Source: Streptococcus pyogenes
GTDB taxonomy: Bacteria; Bacillota; Bacilli; Lactobacillales; Streptococcaceae
Length of the DNA stretch: 64,000 nt
Assembly: GCF_002055535.1 (NCBI RefSeq)
Contig: NZ_LN831034.1
Location: 310,001-374,000, forward strand
Direction of reading: 5' to 3'
In this document: positions 41,165 through 49,952 of the stretch, one piece after another
Layout of the letters: every line of letters starts with the position of its first letter
How positions within the stretch are numbered: the first letter of the stretch is position 1
The notes under the pieces: model-generated
Databases searched by the model: none
Told to the model about the DNA's origin: nothing
Seen by the model: the letters and a program-made list of their open reading frames with translations, nothing else
Translations under genes and position numbers: made by a program

Positions 41165-43162
41165 ATGAAAAAACCATTTTACATTACGACACCCATTTAT
41201 TACCCATCTGGGAAATTACACATTGGTTCTGCCTATACAACTATTGCTTGTGATGTCTTGGCACGCTACAAGCGCCTGATGGGCCATGAGGTCTTTTACC
41301 TCACAGGACTAGATGAACACGGACAAAAGATTCAAACCAAGGCAAAAGAAGCTGGTATTACACCTCAAACCTACGTTGATAACATGGCAAAGGATGTCAA
41401 AGCCCTTTGGCAATTGCTAGATATTTCCTATGACACATTTATCCGGACAACGGACGATTACCACGAAGAGGTCGTTGCTGCTGTCTTTGAAAAATTGCTG
41501 GCGCAAGATGACATTTACCTTGGCGAATACTCTGGTTGGTATTCTGTCTCTGATGAGGAATTTTTCACTGAAAGCCAATTAAAAGAAGTCTTTAGAGATG
41601 AAGACGGTCAGGTTATTGGAGGGATTGCCCCATCAGGTCATGAGGTCGAGTGGGTCTCTGAAGAATCCTACTTCCTACGCCTTAGCAAATACGATGATCG
41701 TCTTGTGGCCTTCTTTAAAGAGCGACCTGACTTTATCCAACCAGATGGTCGTATGAATGAAATGGTGAAAAACTTTATCGAGCCAGGCCTAGAAGATTTG
41801 GCTGTTAGCCGTACTACCTTTACATGGGGTGTACCTGTTCCATCAGACCCAAAACACGTGGTTTATGTCTGGATCGATGCCCTCTTAAACTACGCGACAG
41901 CTCTTGGTTATCGTCAAGCTAATCACGCTAACTTTGATAAGTTTTGGAATGGAACGGTTTTCCACATGGTTGGAAAAGATATCTTGCGTTTTCATAGCAT
42001 CTACTGGCCAATTTTACTCATGATGCTTGATTTACCAATGCCAGACCGCTTAATTGCCCATGGTTGGTTTGTCATGAAAGACGGTAAAATGTCTAAATCA
42101 AAAGGCAATGTGGTCTATCCAGAAATGTTAGTTGAGCGCTTTGGACTTGATCCTCTTCGTTATTACCTCATGCGTTCTTTGCCAGTTGGTTCAGACGGGA
42201 CCTTTACCCCTGAAGATTATGTGGGTCGTATCAACTATGAGTTAGCCAACGACCTTGGCAATTTATTGAACCGTACCGTTGCCATGATCAACAAGTATTT
42301 TGACGGCACGGTGCCAGCTTATGTTGACAATGGAACTGCCTTTGATGCTGACTTAAGTCAACTGATTGATGCTCAGCTAGCAGACTACCATAAGCACATG
42401 GAAGCGGTGGACTACCCACGCGCCTTGGAGGCTGTTTGGACCATCATCGCTCGTACCAACAAATACATCGATGAAACCGCTCCTTGGGTGCTCGCTAAAG
42501 AAGATGGTGACAAAGCTCAACTAGCCAGTGTCATGGCACACTTAGCAGCCAGCTTGCGTCTGGTCGCTCATGTGATCCAACCCTTTATGATGGAAACATC
42601 AGCTGCTATCATGGCCCAGCTTGGTTTGGAACCTGTTTCTGATTTGTCAACACTTGCTCTAGCAGATTTTCCTGCCAATACAAAGGTTGTTGCCAAAGGG
42701 ACACCGATTTTCCCACGTCTTGACATGGAAGCTGAGATTGACTACATCAAAGCCCAAATGGGTGACAGCTCAGCTATTTCCCAAGAAAAAGAATGGGTCC
42801 CTGAAGAGGTTGCGCTCAAATCTGAAAAAGACGTCATCACATTTGAAACCTTTGATGCTGTGGAAATCCGTGTGGCAGAAGTCAAGGAAGTGTCAAAAGT
42901 GGAAGGTTCAGAAAAATTGCTGCGCTTTAGAGTAGATGCAGGAGACGGGCAAGACCGTCAAATCTTGTCAGGTATTGCCAAATTTTACCCCAACGAACAA
43001 GAATTAGTGGGTAAAAAACTACAAATTGTTGCTAACCTGAAACCGCGTAAAATGATGAAAAAATACATCAGTCAAGGGATGATTCTATCAGCAGAGCATG
43101 GAGATCAGCTAACGGTCTTAACCGTTGATTCCTCTGTTCCAAATGGAAGTATCATTGGCTGA
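41165..43162 (+). CDS. metG: Methionyl-tRNA synthetase
   Basis: A 665-residue class I synthetase. The HIGH motif appears as KLHIGSAYT (about 16-24) and KMSKS as [11 protein letters not shown] (about 306-316). An anticodon-binding domain follows. A C-terminal EMAP/Arc1p-like OB domain (about 560-665; [20 protein letters not shown]) aids dimerisation and tRNA binding. ATG at 41162 and 41165 are both available. I use 41165 with GAAAGGAAA upstream. Confidence 0.97.
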   Translation: MKKPFYITTPIYYPSGKLHIGSAYTTIACDVLARYKRLMGHEVFYLTGLDEHGQKIQTKAKEAGITPQTYVDNMAKDVKALWQLLDISYDTFIRTTDDYHEEVVAAVFEKLLAQDDIYLGEYSGWYSVSDEEFFTESQLKEVFRDEDGQVIGGIAPSGHEVEWVSEESYFLRLSKYDDRLVAFFKERPDFIQPDGRMNEMVKNFIEPGLEDLAVSRTTFTWGVPVPSDPKHVVYVWIDALLNYATALGYRQANHANFDKFWNGTVFHMVGKDILRFHSIYWPILLMMLDLPMPDRLIAHGWFVMKDGKMSKSKGNVVYPEMLVERFGLDPLRYYLMRSLPVGSDGTFTPEDYVGRINYELANDLGNLLNRTVAMINKYFDGTVPAYVDNGTAFDADLSQLIDAQLADYHKHMEAVDYPRALEAVWTIIARTNKYIDETAPWVLAKEDGDKAQLASVMAHLAASLRLVAHVIQPFMMETSAAIMAQLGLEPVSDLSTLALADFPANTKVVAKGTPIFPRLDMEAEIDYIKAQMGDSSAISQEKEWVPEEVALKSEKDVITFETFDAVEIRVAEVKEVSKVEGSEKLLRFRVDAGDGQDRQILSGIAKFYPNEQELVGKKLQIVANLKPRKMMKKYISQGMILSAEHGDQLTVLTVDSSVPNGSIIG

Positions 43163-43180
43163 TGCTGACCTATTATTCAA

Positions 43181-43215
43181 AAAACCTAAGCAAGAACATG
43201 TGCTTAGGTTTTTTT
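43181..43215 (+). terminator. Terminator after metG
   Basis: Perfect 12-bp stem AAAACCTAAGCA / TGCTTAGGTTTT with a T run. Confidence 0.9.
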
Positions 43216-43333
43216 GATTGCCTTCAAGAAAGACGAATAACGAGATGGGTGATATGACATCAAAAGCATAACTATCCTAGGACCTGTCCTAGTAAGATTG
43301 CTGTGCTTTTGACAAGTGAACAGAGAGGTCTTA

Positions 43334-43387
43334 AAACTATATCTTGTCATAAAAAAGATTGCAAAACACTATATCTTGTGTTATTAT
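43334..43387 (+). promoter_or_regulatory. nrdF promoter with tandem NrdR boxes
   Basis: Box 1 (43334-43349, AAACTATATCTTGTCA) and box 2 (43366-43381, ACACTATATCTTGTGT) are 32 bp apart, three helical turns. Box 2 matches the NrdR consensus ACACWATATCTWGTGT exactly and lies in the spacer between -35 TTGCAA (43359-43364) and -10 TATTAT (43382-43387). NrdR would repress when dATP is high. Confidence 0.9.
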
Positions 43388-43656
43388 GGTTTTTATAAAA
43401 GTTAAGCATACTTAACTTTAGCCAAACAAAAGAGGACACTAGAGCGTGTCCCACAAGACAGTTGAGCCCTTCGCTTTTTTAGTAGAGTAGGAGTGCTCAA
43501 GTCAAAAAGAGACATCCCATCAAACCATTGCTGTTTAGCAGGTCTTTTTGTGTTGCTCAAAAAAACAATTCCTGTCTGTTTGGCGTCTAGTGATGACTTA
43601 GGCTTAGCGCTACTAGACTTTTGTTTGAAAAATACCTCAAGCCTTGAAGGAGACAA
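43388..43656 (+). other. Structured, gene-free 5' leader of nrdF
   Basis: About 260 nt lie between the -10 and the nrdF ATG, with no supported gene. Several hairpins are readable: AAGTTAAG/CTTAACTT (43399-43418), GGACAC/GTGTCC (43434-43451) and TTGAGC/GCTCAA (about 43462-43501). A role as regulatory RNA is possible but not identified. Confidence 0.45.
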
Positions 43657-44670
43657 ATGACCCAACATTATTATGAACGTTCGCAATCCCCAATTGAATA
43701 CGCCCTATCTGAAACACAAAAACAGTTGCGCTCCATCAATTGGAATTACCTTAATGATGACAAAGATTTAGAAGTGTGGAACCGTGTCACTCAAAATTTT
43801 TGGTTGCCTGAAAAGGTTCCTGTTTCTAATGATTTAAATTCTTGGCGCTCCTTGGGTGAGGATTGGCAACAGCTCATCACAAGGACCTACACTGGGTTGA
43901 CCTTACTAGATACAGTACAAGCAACGGTTGGTGATGTGGCACAAATTCAGCATTCACAAACCGACCACGAACAAGTCATCTATACGAACTTTGCCTTTAT
44001 GGTGGGGATTCATGCCCGCTCTTACGGGACGATTTTTTCGACCCTTTGCAGCAGCGAGCAAATCGAAGAAGCACATGAATGGGTGGTCTCAACACAGAGC
44101 TTGCAAGACCGTGCCCGTGTCTTGATTCCTTACTATACGGGTGATGACCCTTTGAAATCAAAAGTAGCAGCAGCTATGATGCCAGGATTTTTGCTGTATG
44201 GCGGCTTTTACCTTCCTTTTTACCTATCAGCACGTGGTAAAATGCCAAACACATCTGATATCATCCGCCTGATTTTACGCGACAAAGTTATTCACAACTA
44301 TTACAGCGGTTACAAATACCAACAAAAAGTAGCACGTCTTAGCCCAGAAAAACAGGCTGAAATGAAGGCCTTTGTCTTTGACTTGCTCTATGAACTCATC
44401 GACCTTGAAAAAGCTTACTTGAGAGAACTGTATGCAGGCTTTGATTTGGCAGAAGATGCTATCCGTTTTAGCCTTTATAACGCTGGAAAATTCCTTCAAA
44501 ATTTAGGCTATGAGTCGCCCTTCACAGATGAAGAAACGCGCGTTTCACCAGAAGTATTTGCTCAGCTATCAGCGCGTGCAGACGAAAACCATGACTTTTT
44601 CTCAGGCAATGGCTCATCTTATGTGATGGGGATCACCGAAGAAACCACAGATGACGATTGGGAGTTTTAA
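43657..44670 (+). CDS. nrdF: Class Ie (metal-free, DOPA-type) ribonucleotide reductase small subunit NrdF
   Basis: A 337-residue ferritin-fold R2 subunit. Aligned by eye to class Ib NrdF, three of four carboxylate metal ligands are changed: the Glu of FMEAVHARSY is V116 (FMVGIHARSY), the Glu of FLESFLFY is P176 (MMPGFLLY), and the Glu of IIRDEAVH is K210 (ILRDKVIH). D85, H119, H213 and Y123 remain. V, P and K at these positions define the class Ie 'VPK' NrdF2 group, whose members carry a metal-independent DOPA radical on the tyrosine. It is the first gene of nrdF-nrdI-nrdE. GGAG precedes the ATG. Confidence 0.93.
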   Translation: MTQHYYERSQSPIEYALSETQKQLRSINWNYLNDDKDLEVWNRVTQNFWLPEKVPVSNDLNSWRSLGEDWQQLITRTYTGLTLLDTVQATVGDVAQIQHSQTDHEQVIYTNFAFMVGIHARSYGTIFSTLCSSEQIEEAHEWVVSTQSLQDRARVLIPYYTGDDPLKSKVAAAMMPGFLLYGGFYLPFYLSARGKMPNTSDIIRLILRDKVIHNYYSGYKYQQKVARLSPEKQAEMKAFVFDLLYELIDLEKAYLRELYAGFDLAEDAIRFSLYNAGKFLQNLGYESPFTDEETRVSPEVFAQLSARADENHDFFSGNGSSYVMGITEETTDDDWEF

Positions 44671-44673
44671 GAA

Positions 44674-45162
44674 ATGGCAGAGCTGATTATTGTGTATTTT
44701 TCATCTAAGTCCAATAACACCCATCGCTTCGTCCAAAAATTAGGCCTGCCTGCTCAGCGCATACCAGTAGATAATAGGCCACTTGAAGTTTCCACCCATT
44801 ACCTTTTGATTGTGCCTACCTATGCAGCTGGTGGCTCAGATGCCAAAGGAGCCGTTTCTAAACAAGTGATTCGTTTTTTGAATAATCCTAACAATCGTAA
44901 ACATTGTAAGGGAGTGATTTCTTCTGGAAATACCAATTTTGGCGATACCTTTGCCTTAGCAGGCCCTATCATTTCTCAAAAATTGCAGGTCCCCTTATTA
45001 CACCAATTTGAACTATTAGGCACTGCTACAGATGTCAAAAAGGTACAGGCGATTTTTGCCCGCTTAAAGCATCACACACACGACAAGCAAAAACAAACCA
45101 ACAACCTGATTACAGAAAGGACACACCCATGTCACAAACCAATGCGTCATACCTCTCATTAA
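44674..45162 (+). CDS. nrdI: Flavodoxin-like NrdI
   Basis: A 162-residue FMN-binding protein with [13 protein letters not shown] (phosphate loop, about 8-20), VPTYAAGG and [16 protein letters not shown] (about 87-102). NrdI generates superoxide that activates NrdF. For class Ie it is required to oxidise the radical tyrosine to DOPA. It lies 3 nt after nrdF. The basic, low-complexity C-terminal tail overlaps nrdE by 34 nt and may be the price of that overlap. Confidence 0.94.
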   Translation: MAELIIVYFSSKSNNTHRFVQKLGLPAQRIPVDNRPLEVSTHYLLIVPTYAAGGSDAKGAVSKQVIRFLNNPNNRKHCKGVISSGNTNFGDTFALAGPIISQKLQVPLLHQFELLGTATDVKKVQAIFARLKHHTHDKQKQTNNLITERTHPCHKPMRHTSH

Positions 45163-47309
45163 ATGCACTGACCCGTTTTAAAAAACCAGACGGCAGCTAC
45201 CATTTTGATAGCGATAAAGAAGCTGTTAGGCGCTACCTGGAAGAACATGTCTCTCCCAATCAAATGGCTTTTAACTCACTAGAAGATAAGCTAGCTTACC
45301 TCATCAATGAAGGGTATTATGAGCAGGCCATTTTTGATGCCTATCCTAATGACCTTATCAAGGAGGCCTTTCATTATGCCTATCAACAAGGCTATCGCTT
45401 TTTAAATCTCATGGGCGCTATGAAATTTTACCAGTCCTATGCCTTAAAAACCTTGGACGGTAAGCAGTATCTAGAAACATTTGAAGACCGTGCTGTGATG
45501 AATGCACTCTTTTTAGCTGATGGAGATCAAACCTTTGTCTTTGACGTGATTGATGCCATCTTGCACCGACGCTTTCAACCAGCTACCCCAACGTTTTTAA
45601 ATGCCGGAAAAAAACGCCGTGGCGAATACATTTCGTGCTATCTTCTTCGTGTCGAAGACAATATGGAATCTATCTCTCGCGCCATTAGCACCAGCTTGCA
45701 ACTCTCAAAAAGAGGAGGCGGAGTCGCCTTGTGCCTCACCAACCTCAGAGAAATCGGAGCACCGATAAAAGGGATTGAAAATCAGGCAACAGGCATCGTT
45801 CCTGTCATGAAACTACTAGAGGACTCTTTTTCCTATGCCAATCAACTAGGTCAGCGCCAAGGAGCAGGTGCGGTTTACCTTCATGCCCATCACCCTGAGG
45901 TTTTGACCTTTTTAGACACCAAACGTGAAAATGCCGATGAGAAAATTCGCATTAAGTCCCTAGCATTGGGACTTGTGATCCCAGATATTACCTTCCAGTT
46001 AGCCAAAGAAAACAAAGACATGGCACTCTTTTCACCCTATGATATCAAGCGTGCCTATGGCAAGGACATGTCAGACATCTCCATCACAGAGGAATACGAT
46101 AAACTGCTAGCCAATCCAGCCATCAAAAAGACCTACATCAGTGCTAGAAAGTTCTTTCAGTTAATTGCAGAGCTACATTTTGAGTCAGGCTACCCTTACC
46201 TCTTGTTTGATGACACGGTCAATAAGCGCAACCCTCATGCCAAAAAAGGCAGAATCGTCATGTCTAACCTGTGTTCTGAAATCGCTCAAGTTAGCACCCC
46301 AAGCACTTTCAAAGAAGATTTGAGTTTTGAAACCATTGGAGAGGATATCTGCTGTAATTTAGGGTCTATCAATATTGCCCAGGCTATGGCAGATGCGCCA
46401 CACTTTGAACAGCTCATCACAACGAGCATCAGAGCACTTGATCGTGTCTCTAGAGTGTCTGACCTGAATTGTGCGCCTTCTGTTGAGACAGGCAATGCAG
46501 CCAACCATGCAGTAGGATTAGGCGCCATGAACCTACATGGTTTTTTGGCAACCAACCACATCTACTATGATACAAAAGAAGCCGTTGACTTTACAGATCT
46601 GTTTTTCCATGCCATGGCCTATTATGCTTTTAAAGCCTCTTGCCAATTAGCCAAAGAAAAAGGCGCTTTTGCAGGATTTTCGTTATCAACCTATTCAGAT
46701 GGCACTTATTTTGCCAAGTATTTGCAAGAAGATGCCAAGCCACAAACAGCCAAGGTTGCCACATTGTTGCAAGATTACGGCTTCACGTTGCCAACGGTGG
46801 CGGATTGGCAAGCCCTAGTAGCAGATATCAAGCAGTTTGGCCTAGCCAATGCGCACTTGCTAGCGGTTGCTCCGACAGGCTCCATCAGCTACTTATCATC
46901 CTGCACTCCGAGTCTACAACCAGTCGTTGCTCCTGTTGAGGTCCGAAAAGAAGGTAGCCTGGGCAGGATTTACGTCCCTGCCTATCAGATTGACCAGGCT
47001 AACTATGCTTACTATGAACGTGGTGCCTATGAGGTCGGCCCAAAAGCCATCATCGACGTTGTAGCTGCTGCCCAAAAACACGTTGACCAAGCCATCTCAT
47101 TGACCCTGTTTATGACCGATCAAGCGACCACACGTGACCTGAACCGCTCCTATATCCAAGCTTTTAAGCAAAATTGTGCATCGATCTATTATGTGCGAGT
47201 GAGGCAAGACGTCCTAGCAGGCAGCGAACAGTATGACGAGGATAGTCTTGTGACAGCTCCTGGAGCTAGTGATGAGACCACCACAGAGTGTCAAAGCTGT
47301 ATGATCTAA
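45129..47309 (+). CDS. nrdE: Ribonucleotide reductase class I large subunit NrdE
   Basis: A 726-residue catalytic R1 subunit. It lacks the N-terminal ATP cone, as usual for NrdE. Visible segments: [29 protein letters not shown] and [10 protein letters not shown] (active-site Cys and Asn region), [13 protein letters not shown], and the C-terminal redox pair in TTECQSCMI. It reduces NDPs to dNDPs using the radical from NrdF. Its ribosome binding site (GAAAGGA) lies inside nrdI. No NrdH gene is here. Confidence 0.95.
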   Translation: MSQTNASYLSLNALTRFKKPDGSYHFDSDKEAVRRYLEEHVSPNQMAFNSLEDKLAYLINEGYYEQAIFDAYPNDLIKEAFHYAYQQGYRFLNLMGAMKFYQSYALKTLDGKQYLETFEDRAVMNALFLADGDQTFVFDVIDAILHRRFQPATPTFLNAGKKRRGEYISCYLLRVEDNMESISRAISTSLQLSKRGGGVALCLTNLREIGAPIKGIENQATGIVPVMKLLEDSFSYANQLGQRQGAGAVYLHAHHPEVLTFLDTKRENADEKIRIKSLALGLVIPDITFQLAKENKDMALFSPYDIKRAYGKDMSDISITEEYDKLLANPAIKKTYISARKFFQLIAELHFESGYPYLLFDDTVNKRNPHAKKGRIVMSNLCSEIAQVSTPSTFKEDLSFETIGEDICCNLGSINIAQAMADAPHFEQLITTSIRALDRVSRVSDLNCAPSVETGNAANHAVGLGAMNLHGFLATNHIYYDTKEAVDFTDLFFHAMAYYAFKASCQLAKEKGAFAGFSLSTYSDGTYFAKYLQEDAKPQTAKVATLLQDYGFTLPTVADWQALVADIKQFGLANAHLLAVAPTGSISYLSSCTPSLQPVVAPVEVRKEGSLGRIYVPAYQIDQANYAYYERGAYEVGPKAIIDVVAAAQKHVDQAISLTLFMTDQATTRDLNRSYIQAFKQNCASIYYVRVRQDVLAGSEQYDEDSLVTAPGASDETTTECQSCMI

Positions 47310-47373
47310 CAGCTACTAGAAAGCTCTCGTGTCCCCTATCACATGCATAGGATCAGTGCACTCGACCTTTCAA

Positions 47374-47408
47374 GACAAGCAAGCATCAGCTCTTGCTTGT
47401 CTTTTTTT
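47374..47408 (+). terminator. Terminator after nrdE
   Basis: Perfect 10-bp stem GACAAGCAAG / CTTGCTTGTC with seven T. Confidence 0.9.
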
Positions 47409-47465
47409 GGCCTCAAAGCCCGTTAGTCTGCTGCTATGCGAGGCTTTTTTGAGCATCAGAACGTC

Positions 47466-47493
47466 AAAAAAAAGGACATGGAGTCCTTTTTTT
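47466..47493. terminator. Bidirectional terminator between nrdE and spyA
   Basis: Stem of eight A plus GGAC pairing with GTCC plus seven T (loop ATGGA). It serves convergent spyA on the minus strand. Confidence 0.85.
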
Positions 47494-47513
47494 GGCGATC
47501 GGTGTTGAGGCCG

Positions 47514-48266
47514 TCACAAACTGCCCTTGAAATACGCTTCTATGTGGAGCTTTTTTTGGTCCTGTGACACGTAAGCTCCAACGACCTCCAGCTGACAGCC
47601 TCTTGGAAACAAGAGCTCAACCTCTGAAGGCACAGCCGAATAAGGCTCGACAAAGGCTGCCTTGGCCCCTTTTTTGACACAGATGCGCACCTCCACCGGT
47701 CGATGGGTCATGGCGCCGTTTTTCAAGGCTGTCGTGCTCATAAAACTGTGCTTGGTGTAGCGTGTACCAAGCTTGATCTTACAAAGGATATGAGGGTCAA
47801 ACTGATGGTTACGGTAGTAAGACGTGAGATCAGCATGTGAAACACCGATATCACGCAAAAACGTCTCGTATACATAGCGGTATACTACAATGTTCCACGG
47901 GATGACTAGCCGGTGAGTCGCAGCATCGAGCTGGGCCACCTGATCCCTTAGCTCAGGCGTGAGTTGGCTGAGCTCACCTTTGGCTTTGTCTAGGCTGGTG
48001 TTGATAGGGCCTGCCTGCTGACAGGTATAAGCAGCCATCGCCTCTTGCTCAGCCCTTGGGTAGATGAGACCCTTGCCCCATCGCTTTTTAATCAGTGTCT
48101 CAGCGCCCTTTTGATCCGAAAAGGTAAAATAAGCAGGCGTCCCCTCACAAACCGCCCGCTCATAGTGCTCACAGACAAAAAGCTCGACCAAGCCCTCAGT
48201 TTGCCAGATCAGACTAAAACAGCTAAGAAGAAGGACAATAGCCAGTTGATAGCGCTTTTTTAGCAT
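47514..48266 (-). CDS. spyA: Mono-ADP-ribosyltransferase SpyA
   Basis: A 250-residue C3-like toxin, secreted or surface-associated. It has an N-terminal signal helix (about 8-24), a conserved Arg (VIPWNIVVYRYVY), the Ser-Thr motif as SFMSTTAL, and the bi-glutamate ExE motif as PSEVELLF (E215 and E217 of the precursor). SpyA modifies host cytoskeletal proteins such as vimentin and actin. I set the start at ATG 48266, with AGGGGGA just upstream. The GTG at 48281 is less likely. A 35-codon frame overlaps this start. Confidence 0.95.
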   Translation of the reverse strand: MLKKRYQLAIVLLLSCFSLIWQTEGLVELFVCEHYERAVCEGTPAYFTFSDQKGAETLIKKRWGKGLIYPRAEQEAMAAYTCQQAGPINTSLDKAKGELSQLTPELRDQVAQLDAATHRLVIPWNIVVYRYVYETFLRDIGVSHADLTSYYRNHQFDPHILCKIKLGTRYTKHSFMSTTALKNGAMTHRPVEVRICVKKGAKAAFVEPYSAVPSEVELLFPRGCQLEVVGAYVSQDQKKLHIEAYFKGSL

Positions 48267-48367
48267 AGTTCCCCCTGACACCAGCCCAAAAGGCTGACCC
48301 TTCCCCTAGACCTTTTGGCTAGCTCTTGACACCACCAGTTTCTCAGACAGGCTAATCTTTTTGTCAT
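48260..48367 (-). CDS. Possible 35-codon leader peptide overlapping spyA
   Basis: On the minus strand, TTAGGGAGAAAGAG precedes an ATG at 48367 that opens MTKRLACLRNWWCQELAKRS and on for 35 codons. It stops at a TAA (48262-48260) that overlaps the spyA start as ATGCTAA. The message between can fold (AGCCAAAAGG with CCTTTTGGGCT). This could couple or attenuate spyA translation. There is no homology evidence, so confidence is low. Confidence 0.3.
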   Translation of the reverse strand: MTKRLACLRNWWCQELAKRSRGRVSLLGWCQGELC

Positions 48368-48706
48368 CTCTTTCTCCCTAAACAGACTCTCTTATCATGA
48401 TATTATGCTATTATGAGCGATTTGTCAATCCATAGCAACCGTTTTTTAGTTAGATAAGTAAGCTTTTGACCTAGAGGCAGACAAGAGTGGCAGTACCTCC
48501 CGTTTGCTGTGGTGGCTAATAAGGACTAACACAAAATCTCAAACGCTTTCAAAAACAGCTCCTAAGCTTAAAAAAGCTGATGAACAGATTTGTTGAACTT
48601 AAGAGAGATTGCCATGATTTTCTAATCATTTGATGTTTAAAATGATAAAAACATGAACTTGAAATGAAATAATGAGAGGAGTAAACTAGAACCATATCAA
48701 AAAATA
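48368..48706. other. Intergenic region between divergent spyA and the secreted-protein gene
   Basis: About 340 nt with no supported gene. It must hold the divergent promoters of spyA and the secreted-protein gene that follows. TGATATTATGCTATTATG (about 48396-48413) contains -10-like hexamers, but no clear -35 on either strand. Confidence 0.45.
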
Positions 48707-48724
48707 ATGAAATGGAGTGGTTTT

Positions 48725-49261
48725 ATGAAAACAAAATCAAAACGCTTTTTAAACCTAGCAACCCTTTGCTTGGCCCTACTAGGAACAACTTTGCTAATGG
48801 CACATCCCGTACAGGCGGAGGTGATATCAAAAAGAGACTATATGACTCGCTTCGGGTTAGGCGATTTAGAAGATGATTCAGCTAACTATCCTTCAAATTT
48901 AGAAGCTAGATATAAAGGATATTTAGAGGGATATGAAAAAGGCTTAAAAGGAGATGATATACCCGAACGGCCCAAGATTCAGGTTCCTGAGGATGTTCAG
49001 CCATCTGACCATGGCGACTATAGAGATGGTTATGAGGAAGGATTTGGAGAAGGACAACATAAACGTGATCCATTAGAAACAGAAGCAGAAGATGATTCTC
49101 AAGGAGGACGTCAAGAAGGACGTCAAGGACATCAAGAAGGAGCAGATTCTAGTGATTTGAACGTTGAAGAAAGCGACGGTTTGTCTGTTATTGATGAAGT
49201 AGTTGGAGTAATTTATCAAGCATTTAGTACTATTTGGACATACTTAAGCGGTTTGTTCTAA
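48725..49261 (+). CDS. Secreted acidic protein of unknown function next to spyA
   Basis: A 178-residue protein with a signal peptide (LCLALLGTTLLMAHPVQA, likely cut before EVISK). The mature part is very acidic and has two related segments, YKGYLEGYEKGLKGD (about 60-74) and YRDGYEEGFGEGQHKRD (about 98-114), of the Y-x-x-G-Y-x-x-G type. A Gln/Gly/His-rich run GGRQEGRQGHQEGA follows. The C-terminus is hydrophobic (VIYQAFSTIWTYLSGLF). I recognise it as a GAS-specific secreted protein of the spyA-speJ region but know no function. The start ATG 48725 has TGGAGTGG upstream. Confidence 0.8.
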   Translation: MKTKSKRFLNLATLCLALLGTTLLMAHPVQAEVISKRDYMTRFGLGDLEDDSANYPSNLEARYKGYLEGYEKGLKGDDIPERPKIQVPEDVQPSDHGDYRDGYEEGFGEGQHKRDPLETEAEDDSQGGRQEGRQGHQEGADSSDLNVEESDGLSVIDEVVGVIYQAFSTIWTYLSGLF

Positions 49262-49437
49262 AAAATATTTTTTATAGTACAATTTTTTAGCAAATTGTTT
49301 TGAAAAAGAACACTTTATAAATAGTTCATATTTATAGTATAATACCTAATTCAAGTATTTTTAAATGGTTGGTGAATTCTTGGCTGATAAAATTCTTTAT
49401 TAGTGTTGAGCAGTCCCACTGTTTTAAAACAATTTTC

Positions 49438-49497
49438 TGCTATAATTGGGATAATCCCTTTAGTAGTCAGGCCACCTCTGATAGGGGTGGCTTTTTT
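49438..49497 (+). promoter_or_regulatory. Extended -10 followed closely by an intrinsic terminator
   Basis: TGcTATAAT (49438-49446) predicts transcription from about 49453. A GCCACC/GGTGGC hairpin with six T (49471-49497) follows within 20-45 nt, and the next gene starts at 49535. This is either an attenuator or a very short terminated RNA. Confidence 0.5.
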
Positions 49498-49534
49498 GGG
49501 TTTTAGTGACCCGTGTGTTGAGAAAGGAGCATTT

Positions 49535-49786
49535 ATGCCAGAAAAGAAAGTGTTGCCCGTCCTAAGCATAGTGGTGAGTTTTGTCTGCCTGCTTGATCAT
49601 ATCTTCTTTTTTGCTACTTATAGTTATCTCTACTTACCGCTTGTAGCAAGTAGTCTAGCTCTTATCGGTCTGGTGCAAAACAAAGGCAGGCAAAAGGTGT
49701 GGTCGCTAGCTGGACTCGTCCTAGCTGCTCTAGCCGTGGCAGTAGTGGCCTATGCCTACTATGACCCAACCGTCATCCCCTACTAA
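49535..49786 (+). CDS. Small membrane protein, three helices
   Basis: An 83-residue protein with three predicted membrane helices (LPVLSIVVSFVCLL, YLYLPLVASSLALIGLV, VWSLAGLVLAALAVAVVAYA) and a short basic loop NKGRQKV between the last two. I do not recognise a functional family. The start at ATG 49535 is set by AAAGGAG 8 nt upstream. A longer frame from 49403 would pass through the upstream terminator. A hairpin (49821-49847) ends the unit. Confidence 0.7.
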   Translation: MPEKKVLPVLSIVVSFVCLLDHIFFFATYSYLYLPLVASSLALIGLVQNKGRQKVWSLAGLVLAALAVAVVAYAYYDPTVIPY

Positions 49787-49820
49787 CCTTAACCACTCCT
49801 TCGCACGCAATCAACAGCAC

Positions 49821-49847
49821 AAAAAGCACCCCTGACAGGTGCTTTTT
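49821..49847. terminator. Bidirectional terminator
   Basis: Stem AAAAAGCACC / GGTGCTTTTT, between the small membrane protein gene and the convergent secreted-protein gene. Its right half belongs to the duplicated segment also found at 52727. Confidence 0.85.
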
Positions 49848-49952
49848 GTGCTTTAGCCAACCTATAGCCTCGTAATCCCTCACTGAAACAGTCCCTTAAA
49901 GTTCCACCACTGATCTTGGATGCTCTCACTTAACCGCTGATGCCAAGGTTTA
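49838..49952. repeat. Direct repeat A, copy 1 (3' end of secreted-protein gene)
   Basis: About 115 nt covering the last codons and downstream flank of the 49880-50512 gene. It is almost identical to 52727-52842. Confidence 0.85.

Noticed and set aside
43402-43686. A 94-codon minus-strand frame in front of nrdF
   Set aside because: It lies on the opposite strand of the hairpin-rich nrdF leader and overlaps the nrdF start. It shows no protein-like conservation that I can see.
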